Source of the DNA: CBDCKN01 sp965219035
Lineage (GTDB): Bacteria > Gemmatimonadota > Gemmatimonadetes > Longimicrobiales > Gaopeijiaceae
Length of the DNA stretch: 64,000 nt
Reading direction: 5' to 3'
NCBI GenBank assembly: GCA_965219035.1
Contig: CBDCMR010000004.1
Span: 1,798,001 to 1,862,000 of the forward strand
Below the pieces are notes generated by a model that was not told where the DNA came from, searched no databases, and worked only from the letters and a program-made list of their open reading frames with translations. Numbering within the stretch: the stretch's first letter is position 1; the number at the start of each line of letters is the position of its first letter. Positions 54,718-62,778 of this stretch are shown piece by piece. Both the position numbers and the translations under genes were made by a program.

Positions 54718-55912
54718 ACCTGACAGTTGACCACGAGAGAGGACGGTGGCCAGCCGCCCTCGCCGGAGCTAATTGAGAGATGTCGAAGTCACTCACTTAG
54801 CACGGGAGAGAAGATGACCACCGTCCAGGGGGAGAAGATAGCGCGCCGCAAGCTGAGCCTGCTACAGTTGGCCCAGGAGCTCGGCAACGTGAGCAAGGCG
54901 TGCAAGATCGTGGGCTACAGCCGGCAGCAGTTCTACGAGATCAGGAGGAACTTCCAGCTTTACGGGGCCGAGGGGCTGATCGACCAGCTTCCGGGGCCGA
55001 AGGGACCGCACCCGAACCGGGTGAGTGAAGAGATTGAGCAGGCGGTCTTGGCCCACGCCTTGGAGGCTCCGACGCACGGAGCTCAGCGGGTCGCGGACGA
55101 GTTGCTGCTCGGAGGGATCCAGGTGAGCTCAGGAGGCGTACGGGGCGTGTGGAGCCGGCATGGCCTCACCACGAAGCACGAACGGCTGCTCAGGCTCGAA
55201 GAGACGGCCAGGGAACGGAAGCTGAAGCTGACCGACGAGCAGATCGAGCTGCTGGAGCGCTTCAGTCCCGAGTTCCGGGAGCGCCACATCGAAGTCCATT
55301 ACCCGGGCGACCTCGTCGCCGTGGACACGTTCTTCGTCGGAACGCTGAAGGGGGTCGGCAAGGTGTACCTGCAGACCGTGCTCGATTGCTTCAGCCGCTA
55401 CGCCTGGGGCCGGCTCTACACGAGCAAGCTCCCGCTCACGGCGGTGCAGGTGATGAATAACGACGTGTTGCCGTTCTTCGATGAGCACCGGGTCCGGGTG
55501 AAGACCGTGCTCAGCGACAACGGCCGCGAGTTCTGCGGCCGTCCGGACCGTCACCCATATGAGCTGTTCCTTCAGCTCGAGGACATCGAGCACCGCACGA
55601 CGAAGGTGGGCAGGCCCCAGTCCAACGGCTTCATCGAGCGCTTCCACCGCACGCTCCTCGACGAGCACTTGAGGGTGAAGGGCCGCACCACCTGGTACGA
55701 GACCGTCGAGGAGATGCAGCAGGACCTCGAGGCGTATCTGGAGACCTACAACCGGAAGCGGCCGCACCGCGGTCGAGCCATGGAGGGCCGCACGCCCTAT
55801 CAGGTCTTCAAGGCCGGTCTCACCGACGCCAGGAAGGCCGCAAAGGCCAGGAAGGAGGAGGCTAAGACGAAGGCAGCCTAGACACAGCTCCGGCGAGGGC
55901 CAACTGTCAGGT
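54718..55912 (+). mobile_element. IS481-family insertion sequence
   Basis: Ends are inverted repeats ACCTGACAGTTGACC (left, 54718) and ACCTGACAGTTGGCC (read inward from 55912), with ccctcgccggagct repeated further in on both sides. The only gene is an IS481-type transposase. I see no clear target duplication. Confidence 0.85.
54814..55881 (+). CDS. IS481-family transposase
   Basis: 355 residues from ATG 54814 (gggagagaag upstream); an earlier TTG at 54727 falls in the terminal repeat and is unlikely. The N-terminus is a helix-turn-helix (KLSLLQLAQELGNVSKACKIVGYSRQQFY), followed by the integrase core with D171 (VAVDTFFVG), D235 (VLSDNGREFCG) and E275 (NGFIERFHRTL). The 40-residue gap between D and E is normal for this family. 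The TYNRKRPHRGRAMEGRTPYQVF ending is typical. The frame is intact, so the element may be active. Confidence 0.95.
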   Translation: MTTVQGEKIARRKLSLLQLAQELGNVSKACKIVGYSRQQFYEIRRNFQLYGAEGLIDQLPGPKGPHPNRVSEEIEQAVLAHALEAPTHGAQRVADELLLGGIQVSSGGVRGVWSRHGLTTKHERLLRLEETARERKLKLTDEQIELLERFSPEFRERHIEVHYPGDLVAVDTFFVGTLKGVGKVYLQTVLDCFSRYAWGRLYTSKLPLTAVQVMNNDVLPFFDEHRVRVKTVLSDNGREFCGRPDRHPYELFLQLEDIEHRTTKVGRPQSNGFIERFHRTLLDEHLRVKGRTTWYETVEEMQQDLEAYLETYNRKRPHRGRAMEGRTPYQVFKAGLTDARKAAKARKEEAKTKAA

Positions 55913-56021
55913 CATTACCATCTCTGTACACGAAGAACAAGGGAGAGAGTCAGGATATATCGTCAGAGTCTAGCCTTGACGGTGTGGACTCTATGTTGTC
56001 CGTTAAGAAGAGGAGCATGAC

Positions 56022-56966
56022 ATGAATCGGCTCATATCTGTTGTCTCGTGCTTTTTGGTCTCATTGATGCTTCCGTGTGTATCGGAGGCCCAACAGCTAT
56101 ACGTGAGTACTGAGTCGGGCCTTGGGATCGGAAATTCCTTGGGTACCCTAGGTAGCGATACTGATTTTCCAACTCTCTGCGACAGGCACTTGGATCCCGC
56201 CAACCACTTCTCGCCAGCGGGAATTACTGAGCCCGGATAATGCTCGTCCGCAGCGTCCACTTGGATCAACAGCTTCGGTAGTTCAACCGGAATAATCTCC
56301 GGCGTCGCTCTGGGTTTTAAGACCGACATCGGGGCAAGAATTGAAGTGGAATATTTTCGATCTGGCATGCAGTACAATGCGACCTCAGTGCTCGGTGGAG
56401 GAGGAGCGGACGTTCAGGACAAATCGGACCAGGAACTCGTCCGCGGGGAGGAACGCATAGGAAGTGTCAACATAAACAGTTTGGTCGGTAACATCTACTA
56501 TGACCTGCCGGTTTCCGGACAACTCCGTCCATATGTCGGAGGCGGCGTGGGTCTCGGCATGGCCAGCCTAGACTATGCCGGATTCTTTTCGCGAAACCTA
56601 GACCCTGACGCCATCAAGACGGCGGACGAAGCTACCTACAACGGCAGAGGCAACGAAGCGGTCGACCGCCAGGCTCTGCATGAGAGAATCGCTGGTACGA
56701 CCACAACGGCCAGTCACACGCTTCACGATACAATATTGGGCTACCAAGCAATGGTGGGAGTGGACTATATGCTGACCGACGACGCTTCTATCGGAGTCAA
56801 GGGACGCTGGATCAAGCACGCCAAGTTTAGTGACAGTAACGAATGGGATCAGTTGCGCAGTCATAGCTCTGACAATGGCTCGGGAACTAACGCCGTCGTC
56901 TATACCATTGAGACCGAGGACTTGAGCTCGATTGGTGTCACTCTGGTTATGAAATACGCGTTCTGA
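56022..56966 (+). pseudogene. Outer-membrane beta-barrel protein with an in-frame TAA
   Basis: A signal peptide (LISVVSCFLVSLMLPCVSEA) and the first strand (QQLYVSTESGLGIGNSLG) are followed by TAA at 56238-56240, after which the same frame continues to 56966: WINSFGSSTGIISGVALGFKTDIGARIEVEYF, PVSGQLRPYVGGGVGLGMA, LGYQAMVGVDYMLTDDASIGVKGRW and the terminal IGVTLVMKYAF (aromatic end of a barrel). This is an 8-strand OmpA/P44-like barrel in one frame, inactivated by a single nonsense change. GC content is clearly lower than in the operons, pointing to recent transfer. Confidence 0.8.
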
Positions 56967-57022
56967 TTTGAGCTAGGATCAAAGGCATCATAGGGGCATG
57001 GCGACGATGGTGTCCCGCTGAC

Positions 57023-58444
57023 AGTTGAAGGTGGTGGCTCCGGAGAGTCTCCTTGTTAGCCTGCCTTTCTCATTTCGGCAACCGGTTCATGGTCGTCGAG
57101 GTGGGCCCTGAGCATCCAGAGCTGGTCGTAGCCGATGATCCTCCGGTAGCTCTTCTCGGTCTCCACGAACGAGGCCGCAGCCCATCTGAGGGCCATCGCT
57201 CCGTTCTTCCAGTTGGTCACCCTGCGGGTCTTCTGTCTTACGCCCGAGTGGGTGCTGTCGATCAGGTTGGTCGAGCCCAGGCACTTCCTCAGCCGCGGCG
57301 GGAGGCCGAGCCGGTTGATCGTGAACATCTCGCTGAGGCCTTCGCGTAGGCTGGCCGAGGCCGAGGGGTGGTCGCGCTCGAGCCATCGGGCGAGCTGCTC
57401 GAGCTTCTGCTCGCCCTGCTTCGCGTCCAGCTTCATCGCTGCCCGGAACGCCGCCTTCACCTGAGGATGCTGATCCTTCGGCAGATGACCCAGCACGTTG
57501 CGGAGCTTGTGGTTGCGGCAGCGCTGGATGGGGTGACGTTGGCCGAACACCTTCTCGATCGCCTTCCTGAGCGCTTTCGAGCCATCGATCACGAACAGCC
57601 GCCGCCTGCCCGGGTCCAGGCCGCGCTCGACCAGATCCTCTAGGAGCGCGCTGCTCACCTCGGCGTTCTCACTCGCTCCTTCCCTCACGCCCAGCACGTG
57701 CTTCTTTCCGTCTGAGTCCACGCCTACCGCAGCAAGCACGTGGTGCGAGCCCATCTGGATCCCGTCCAGGTAGATCACCAGGAGGTCCCACGCATCCAGC
57801 CGGCGCTCCATCAGCTCCATCAGCACGCGCTCCGAGGCCTCGACCGTCTCACGGCTCACCGCCGACTTGCTCACCCCGACCGTGTCGGCCATCTCACCGA
57901 TCACACGGCCGTACTTCCGCGTGCTCACCCCCGCCATCAGGACCTCGAGCATCCGATCCGCCACGGCGCCCGGTCTCCGCATCGCTGCGTACGCCGGCAC
58001 CTCGACCTCGCCACCCTCCCCGGCGCCCCGGCGCCTGAGCCGTGGCCGCTCCACACACACCTTCCGGTCCGACAGGTAAACCACACCACCCTGCCGGCCA
58101 TACCACACCGTGTCGTCTTCCGCTCGTGACCGACCTGCCTGCTTCACGCCTGCCACACCCTCGGCGCTCATCTCCAGCACCGCTTCGATCGTCGCTCGTC
58201 CCATCACCTGGATGACTTCGTCGATCGCGACCTCCGTCTGCTCCACGAGCTCAAGCATCGGAAGCAGAAACTGCCCCTCCCGCTTCAGGAACTCCCTGAT
58301 CGCGCGCTTGTCCGCCCGATCCCTTACCTCGTACGTTCTCTTCATCGTGGTGGCTCCGTGTTGGGGTTTTTGCCTACCCGAGCCTATCGGCCCGGGACCC
58401 CCGGGGCCACCACTTTTCTTTCCCCCTATCAGGAACCTTCAACT
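57023..58444 (-). mobile_element. IS256-family insertion sequence
   Basis: One transposase gene bounded by the short inverted repeat agttgaaggt (57023 and, inverted, ending at 58444), with further similarity (ggtggctccgg / ggtggccccgg) inside. The exact ends and the target duplication are uncertain. Confidence 0.75.
57056..58345 (-). CDS. IS256-family (mutator-type) transposase
   Basis: 429 residues. The transposase core has the first Asp in VIYLDGIQMG (about residue 198), the second in LFVIDGSKALRKAI (about 263), HPIQRCRNHKLRNVLGHLP (conserved C/H signature) and the terminal region STNLIDSTHSGVRQKTRRVTNWKNGAMALRWAAASFVETEKSYRRI. Intact frame and normal length. Confidence 0.95.
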   Translation of the reverse strand: MKRTYEVRDRADKRAIREFLKREGQFLLPMLELVEQTEVAIDEVIQVMGRATIEAVLEMSAEGVAGVKQAGRSRAEDDTVWYGRQGGVVYLSDRKVCVERPRLRRRGAGEGGEVEVPAYAAMRRPGAVADRMLEVLMAGVSTRKYGRVIGEMADTVGVSKSAVSRETVEASERVLMELMERRLDAWDLLVIYLDGIQMGSHHVLAAVGVDSDGKKHVLGVREGASENAEVSSALLEDLVERGLDPGRRRLFVIDGSKALRKAIEKVFGQRHPIQRCRNHKLRNVLGHLPKDQHPQVKAAFRAAMKLDAKQGEQKLEQLARWLERDHPSASASLREGLSEMFTINRLGLPPRLRKCLGSTNLIDSTHSGVRQKTRRVTNWKNGAMALRWAAASFVETEKSYRRIIGYDQLWMLRAHLDDHEPVAEMRKAG

Positions 58445-58594
58445 ACGGTTGGGACAGCTTCATGGCGACCGCTACCGGTACCGATCAGCAGCTAAGCAGC
58501 CCGAAGACGAAGAGGCGTTCTCCTCCGGGAACGGGTGCGCGTTCATCATTGTTCGCGCAAGGAAGCAACCCACCTATCCAAGAGGAGAACGCCG

Positions 58595-58729
58595 ATGGAG
58601 AGATATATCGGACTCGACGCACACGCGTCGAGCTGCACGCTGGGGATCGTAGGACCCAGCGGAAAACGTTTGGGCTCGCAGGTGGTGGAAACGAACGCGC
58701 GGGGAGGGAACTCTCCGCCGGATCTGTGA
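58595..58729 (+). pseudogene. IS110-family transposase, N-terminal remnant
   Basis: After aagaggagaacgccg the frame gives MERYIGLDAHASSCTLGIVGPSGKRLGSQVVETN, the start of the RuvC-like DEDD domain of IS110 transposases (first Asp in GLDAH). It then diverges and stops at 58729, so about 90 percent of the gene is missing. Confidence 0.75.
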
Positions 58730-58913
58730 TAGCAACCGCAGCGTAAGGACAGACTCGTCCTGTCCCAGACTGTGTGGACCGCTAGCCTAATCGCAAGGGT
58801 GTCATGTATTCAATGGGGAGTGTCCCTTAGGGCCTTCCCACTGGGCATGTCTACAGTAGAAATCTCACATATAATGCGCAGATCGTGCAGTCCATCATCA
58901 AGGAAGGAGTCGG
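58730..58913. other. Intergenic region before the integrase
   Basis: About 180 nt with no coding frame. It contains the integrase ribosome site (aaggaaggagtcgg) and an AT-rich stretch (cacatataatgcgc) at about 58867-58880 that could be a -10 element. Confidence 0.5.
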
Positions 58914-60083
58914 ATGATGGCACGCACGAAACGAAGCCAGCAAAGTTATTCCGCTGGCGAACGAGGCCGGAATCGGGTTCGGGTCTTTCCAGACTCGAAG
59001 ACCGGCATCTACCAGATGGAGTGGCGGGAGAACGGTCGAAGGCTCGGCAGATCGCTGAAGCATCGAGACTGGGATCAGGCGAAAAGACAGGCCGACGAGT
59101 TCGCAGCAGACTATGTGGCTCCTCAGTCCGAATCGGAGCCCGAGCTACTCACGCTGGGCAGGCTGTTTGACATATATCTAGGTGAGGTGTCGCCGACCAA
59201 TGGAAAGCGACATCAGAAGTACGACTGTGCCACGGCTAAGATGTTCGTGGGCTTCTTGGGCGAGCAGCGACGTGCGTCTACACTGAACGTACGCGATTGG
59301 GACAGGTTCATTCGTGATCGAGGCACGGCGCGAATTGGTCCGGGTCTTGGACCGTGGACTGGTGCAGGTGAGCGTACGGTGCAGAAGGACTTGAGTTTCC
59401 TCAGGTCGGTCCTTGACTGGGCCACCATAGCCCGTGGAGTAGGCGGAGAGGTGCTTCTTGAGAGAAACCCGCTCAAGGGGCTCCCCCTGCCCAAGGAGAA
59501 GAACCCGCTCAGGATTGTGCTCACGGGAGAGGATTATGAGGCTCTTCGCAAAGTCACGCCTGAGATGGATTGGCGTTTCCAAGTCGCCTTCGTTCTGGCG
59601 TACGAAACTGGACACCGCATTGGAGCTATCCGAAAGCTTCGGTGGTCCGACATCGACCTTGAGAAAAACCTCATCTGTTGGCGAGCCGAGGCCGAGAAGA
59701 CAGGCTACGCGCACGTAACGCCGATGACGGAAGACGCGAAGGTCGCGTTTGAAGTAGCCCGCCGTCATGTTCCGGGTATCGGTGGTTCCTTGGTGCTTCC
59801 ATCGGCCAAGGATGCCAGCCAACCCATCTCACGCTATCTGGCCAGGGATTGGTGGGAGAAGGCGGAGAGGCTGGCAGGTCTGGAGCCCGAAAGGGGGCGG
59901 GGCTGGCATTCCTTGAGGCGCAAATTCGCCACAGACCTCATGCATCAGCCGCTAAAAGTGTTGTGCAAACTGGGGGGCTGGAAGGACCCGAGCACAGTGT
60001 TGGAGTGCTACCAGCACCCGGACCAAGGAGAGATGAGGGAGGCGCTGGAGGATCGGAAGCGGGTCGCGGGGCGTTCTCAATAG
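58914..60083 (+). CDS. Tyrosine recombinase/phage-type integrase
   Basis: 389 residues. An N-terminal DNA-binding segment (residues 1-75) and a SAM-like core-binding domain (80-190) precede the catalytic domain: R235 (YETGHRIGAIRKL), H332-x-x-R335 (WHSLRRKF), W356 in place of the third His (LGGWKDPS) and nucleophile Y366 (VLECYQHPD). It reads toward a tRNA 3' fragment 90 nt downstream, the usual layout of an integrase next to its attachment site. Confidence 0.93.
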   Translation: MMARTKRSQQSYSAGERGRNRVRVFPDSKTGIYQMEWRENGRRLGRSLKHRDWDQAKRQADEFAADYVAPQSESEPELLTLGRLFDIYLGEVSPTNGKRHQKYDCATAKMFVGFLGEQRRASTLNVRDWDRFIRDRGTARIGPGLGPWTGAGERTVQKDLSFLRSVLDWATIARGVGGEVLLERNPLKGLPLPKEKNPLRIVLTGEDYEALRKVTPEMDWRFQVAFVLAYETGHRIGAIRKLRWSDIDLEKNLICWRAEAEKTGYAHVTPMTEDAKVAFEVARRHVPGIGGSLVLPSAKDASQPISRYLARDWWEKAERLAGLEPERGRGWHSLRRKFATDLMHQPLKVLCKLGGWKDPSTVLECYQHPDQGEMREALEDRKRVAGRSQ

Positions 60084-60173
60084 CGGGAATAAACAGCGGG
60101 AATCGAGATCTGGCAGGCAGAGGAAAACCCCGCCCAAGGCCGTAACCTCAAGCGGGGCAATCCTTTCGCACAA

Positions 60174-60222
60174 TCGGGACGGCCGGATTCGAACCGGCGA
60201 CCCCCTGAACCCCATACAGGGG
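60174..60222 (-). pseudogene. tRNA-Pro-like 3' fragment, putative attachment site
   Basis: The minus strand reads ...tatggggttcagggggtc, then a perfect T-arm gccggttcgaatccggc, acceptor strand cgtcccg and discriminator a. The possible anticodon is GGG. No matching 5' acceptor (cgggacg) or D arm is found upstream, so only the 3' half exists. tRNA 3' halves are the common crossover site of tyrosine integrases, and one such gene ends 90 nt away. The 10-mer tcgcacaatc flanks it (60166 and 60267). Confidence 0.6.
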
Positions 60223-60471
60223 GTGCAAGCGTCGCATCGCCGTACGGCTACGCATGCTCGGAGTCTCGCACAATCACGGCACCAGCGATTCCGGGGAACT
60301 CGCGCCGGGACTCCGGAGACCAACTGCGTATCACCCTCCGCCTGCGCTTGCTCGATGCGTTCTGCAAATTGTACCTCACATGGACACTCAGCAATTCAAG
60401 GGAAGCACTCGTCGATCGGCACGAGCCCTCCCTGATTGATGCTCCAAATTCACTTCCGGGGAGGCCGATCG
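60223..60471. other. Intergenic region between the two integrases
   Basis: About 250 nt without a supported gene. It contains the second copy of tcgcacaatc (about 60267) and otherwise nothing I can identify. Confidence 0.5.
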
Positions 60472-61704
60472 TCAAGGGATCGGTGCCGCGTCCGGTTCTC
60501 GAGTCTCGCCCGCGAGATACGCAGCCCAATTGTCCATCAAGACACGCCGGCGCTCGAACAGGTCCGTTCGCCTGTAGGCCGCCTCGACTTTGTTCTGGAC
60601 CACATGTGCCAGCGCAGCCTCGACGACCTCGCGCGGATGATCCGTCTCTTCTGCCGCCCAGTCCCGAAAGCTCGAGCGGAAGCCGTGCGGCACGGCCGCG
60701 ATCTTGCAGTTCCGGAGAAGCCGGCGCAGCCGCTTTTCGTAGAGCGGCTTGCCACCCCCACGGGTGAACACCAGCGGACTGCCGTCCCCGAGCTTGCGCG
60801 CCGCGCTGAGAATCTCTGTGGCGCGGCGGCACAGCGGCACCCGGTGCTCGCGCTGCGCCTTCATCCGCGTGGCGGGAATCGTCCACACGCCCTGCCTTCG
60901 ATCGATCTGCGCCCACTCGGCCCCCCGGACCTCGCCCCACCTCGCCGCCGTCAGCACCACGAACTCAAACGCGAGCTTGACGACCGGCTGCGCCCCCGAC
61001 CTCCGCACCGTCTCGATCGCCGACGCCACGTCGCGATGCGGCAAGGCCCGCATGTGCGTCACCACGTCGTTCTGCGCTCCGAGGATCGGCCCGATTCGGT
61101 CGCATGGGTTGTCGATCCTGAACTCCATCGCCACGGCCCATTCCAGCACCGTGCGGATACGCTGGTGCACGTGCCGGGCCGTGGGCGCCTTCACGTGCCA
61201 GATGGGTGTGAGGATCTCCAGCACGTCGGCGCTCGTCACCTCCGAGACCGCCATCTCGCCGATGCGCGGGAAGGCGTAGCGCCTGAGGCTCGAAATCCAC
61301 TCGCGGCTATGACCCGGACTGCGCCAACCGGCCCGCTTCTGTTCCGTCACCCTCACGGCGGATTCCGCGAAGCTCGGCACGCCCTGCGTGCGGCGTTTCT
61401 CGGCGAGCGGGTCGCCGCCCGAGCGCGCGAGCTTGCGGTTGGCCAGCGCCTGCTCGCGGGCCTCGGCCAGCGAAATCAGCGCCACGCTGCCCAGTCCGAG
61501 CTCGCGATTGCGGCCCCGGATCGCAAGCCGCTGAATCCAGCTCCGCGTTCCCGTAGGCTGCACGTAGAGGTACAAGCCATTGCCGTCGCAATGTCTGCCG
61601 GGCGGGGCCGTGCGCACGAAGGCGGCCGACAACGCCTTGTCGGGATGGCGGCCCTTGGGCTTGGTTTTTCGCGGCGGGTTGGCCGAGTGCTTCACACTAT
61701 TCAT
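60472..61704 (-). CDS. P4-type tyrosine integrase (Arm-binding domain)
   Basis: 410 residues from ATG 61704; the frame extends upstream but with unlikely sequence. The N-terminus carries the DUF4102-type arm-binding domain (GNGLYLYVQPTGTRSWIQRLAIRGRNRELGLGS). Catalytic residues: R255 (LTAARWGEVRGAEW), H340-x-x-R343 (PHGFRSSFRDWA), H367 (LAHVVQN) and Y377 (AYRRTD). Such enzymes insert genomic islands into tRNA 3' ends. It is convergent with the other integrase and points at the same tRNA fragment. Confidence 0.93.
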   Translation of the reverse strand: MNSVKHSANPPRKTKPKGRHPDKALSAAFVRTAPPGRHCDGNGLYLYVQPTGTRSWIQRLAIRGRNRELGLGSVALISLAEAREQALANRKLARSGGDPLAEKRRTQGVPSFAESAVRVTEQKRAGWRSPGHSREWISSLRRYAFPRIGEMAVSEVTSADVLEILTPIWHVKAPTARHVHQRIRTVLEWAVAMEFRIDNPCDRIGPILGAQNDVVTHMRALPHRDVASAIETVRRSGAQPVVKLAFEFVVLTAARWGEVRGAEWAQIDRRQGVWTIPATRMKAQREHRVPLCRRATEILSAARKLGDGSPLVFTRGGGKPLYEKRLRRLLRNCKIAAVPHGFRSSFRDWAAEETDHPREVVEAALAHVVQNKVEAAYRRTDLFERRRVLMDNWAAYLAGETREPDAAPIP

Positions 61705-61770
61705 CCCACAATAATATAGGGGATGCAAGCGGATATCAAGGGACGCTACGGGTGGTTCAGGGCGCTGTAG

Positions 61771-61801
61771 AACAGTCATAACCGTTTATGATATAACTGT
61801 T
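61771..61801 (-). promoter_or_regulatory. Nested palindrome upstream of the P4-type integrase
   Basis: aacagt-cataa-ccgt-ttatg-atata-actgtt: two nested inverted repeats (aacagt/actgtt and cataa/ttatg) in an AT-rich patch 67 nt before the integrase start. It could be an operator, an integrase arm site or the promoter. Confidence 0.5.
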
Positions 61802-61829
61802 TATAGCACTTACTGGATCCCTACGGACA

Positions 61830-61990
61830 TCGGTAAACTATGACTGGGTGTTGATGCCCGGTCGATGGCCTCCGACGACGATAGAACGTGGCTCGGGCGA
61901 CCCTGAGCGCATCGCACGCGGGCTTTACCCCTACGTACGTGGCCAGCGCCTCGGCCGCCTTCACGAGTTCGTCCCGTCCTCGAGGCTCAA
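61830..61990 (-). pseudogene. IS3-type OrfB, 5' fragment
   Basis: In a shifted frame after orfA: GRDELVKAAEALATYVGVKPACDALRVARATFYRRRRP, the usual N-terminus of an IS3-family OrfB. It ends at about 61830, so the catalytic part is absent. Confidence 0.65.
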
Positions 61991-62413
61991 TCCCAGCAGC
62001 CCTGCAACTTTTCCCTGGACGTCGATGATCAGGCGCGCCTTCTCGAGTTCCTTCTCCAGGCGAGTGTTCTCGCGCTCCAGCTTGCGCACTTTCCCCTCCA
62101 GCGGATTCCGTTCGCTCGGCTTTCGACCTCGTCTCTTCGACAGCACTCTCAGCGACCCACTCCGCACCGCCTTGCGCCATGTCGTCAGGTGCGACGAGTA
62201 CAAGCCCTCCCGTCGCAGGAGTCGCCCTACCTCTCCCGGCTCCGTGCACCGGTCCGCTTCTTCGACGACCCGCAGCTTGTACGACGGACTAAACCGTCGG
62301 CGCGTCGGCTTATCTACCACCTCCGCGTCCGGAGCAGCTGCCGCGCTTCGCTTACCCTCCCAGGTTAGTGGGGCGATTCCATTCTCTTCCATTCTCTCTC
62401 GGTGTCCCAGCAT
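61961..62413 (-). CDS. IS3-family OrfA (DNA-binding subunit)
   Basis: 150 residues: TRRRFSPSYKLRVVEEADRCTEPGEVGRLLRREGLYSSHLTTWRKAV (helix-turn-helix, about residues 37-85) and a coiled-coil (LEGKVRKLERENTRLEKELEKARLIIDVQGKV) as in OrfA of IS3 elements. With OrfB truncated the element cannot move on its own. Confidence 0.85.
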   Translation of the reverse strand: MLGHRERMEENGIAPLTWEGKRSAAAAPDAEVVDKPTRRRFSPSYKLRVVEEADRCTEPGEVGRLLRREGLYSSHLTTWRKAVRSGSLRVLSKRRGRKPSERNPLEGKVRKLERENTRLEKELEKARLIIDVQGKVAGLLGLSLEDGTNS

Positions 62414-62778
62414 CCTCGGTTTCTCTGCCTTCGCCCTACTCTAATTCTTTACTCGTTCCGTGTCTCACCTAAGTTGGCAGAGAGGGGAGCGCGACAGCGC
62501 GCAGGGACTATGACGAGCACTCCCCCTGATAGCGAAACGGACCCGTAAGGTCCGCGAGCACGAACCGCATACCTATCAGGCATGTGTGTGTGTGCTCGTT
62601 ATAGCTGTCAGGCGAGCGCGTGAGTCCGGCGTTATCGGACGTGCGCTCGATTGTCCCATCCTTTCTGCTGATGGTCAACTAACGCCGAACCCCGGGGCCT
62701 TCAGCACCGGCGATGGTGGCCTGCATCGAGTTCTGTTGGCCGCTCGGCAGGCGTCTCCCGGCCTTGTAGGTTGACCGG
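62414..62778. other. Intergenic region between IS3 remnant and antiporter gene
   Basis: About 365 nt. It probably includes the outer end of the IS3 remnant (near cacctaagttggcagag, about 62467) and a small dinucleotide repeat (tgtgtgtgtgtg at about 62583-62594). No gene is supported; the antiporter promoter should lie in its right half. Confidence 0.5.

Noticed and set aside
54727..54813. TTG start of the IS481 transposase inside the terminal repeat
   Set aside because: No ribosome site; ATG 54814 is preceded by gggagagaag.
57018..57030. Shared ctgacagttga at the IS256 left edge and the IS481 ends as one composite transposon
   Set aside because: Similarity is limited to about 10 bases and the right end of the IS256 element differs; probably coincidence or an insertion preference.
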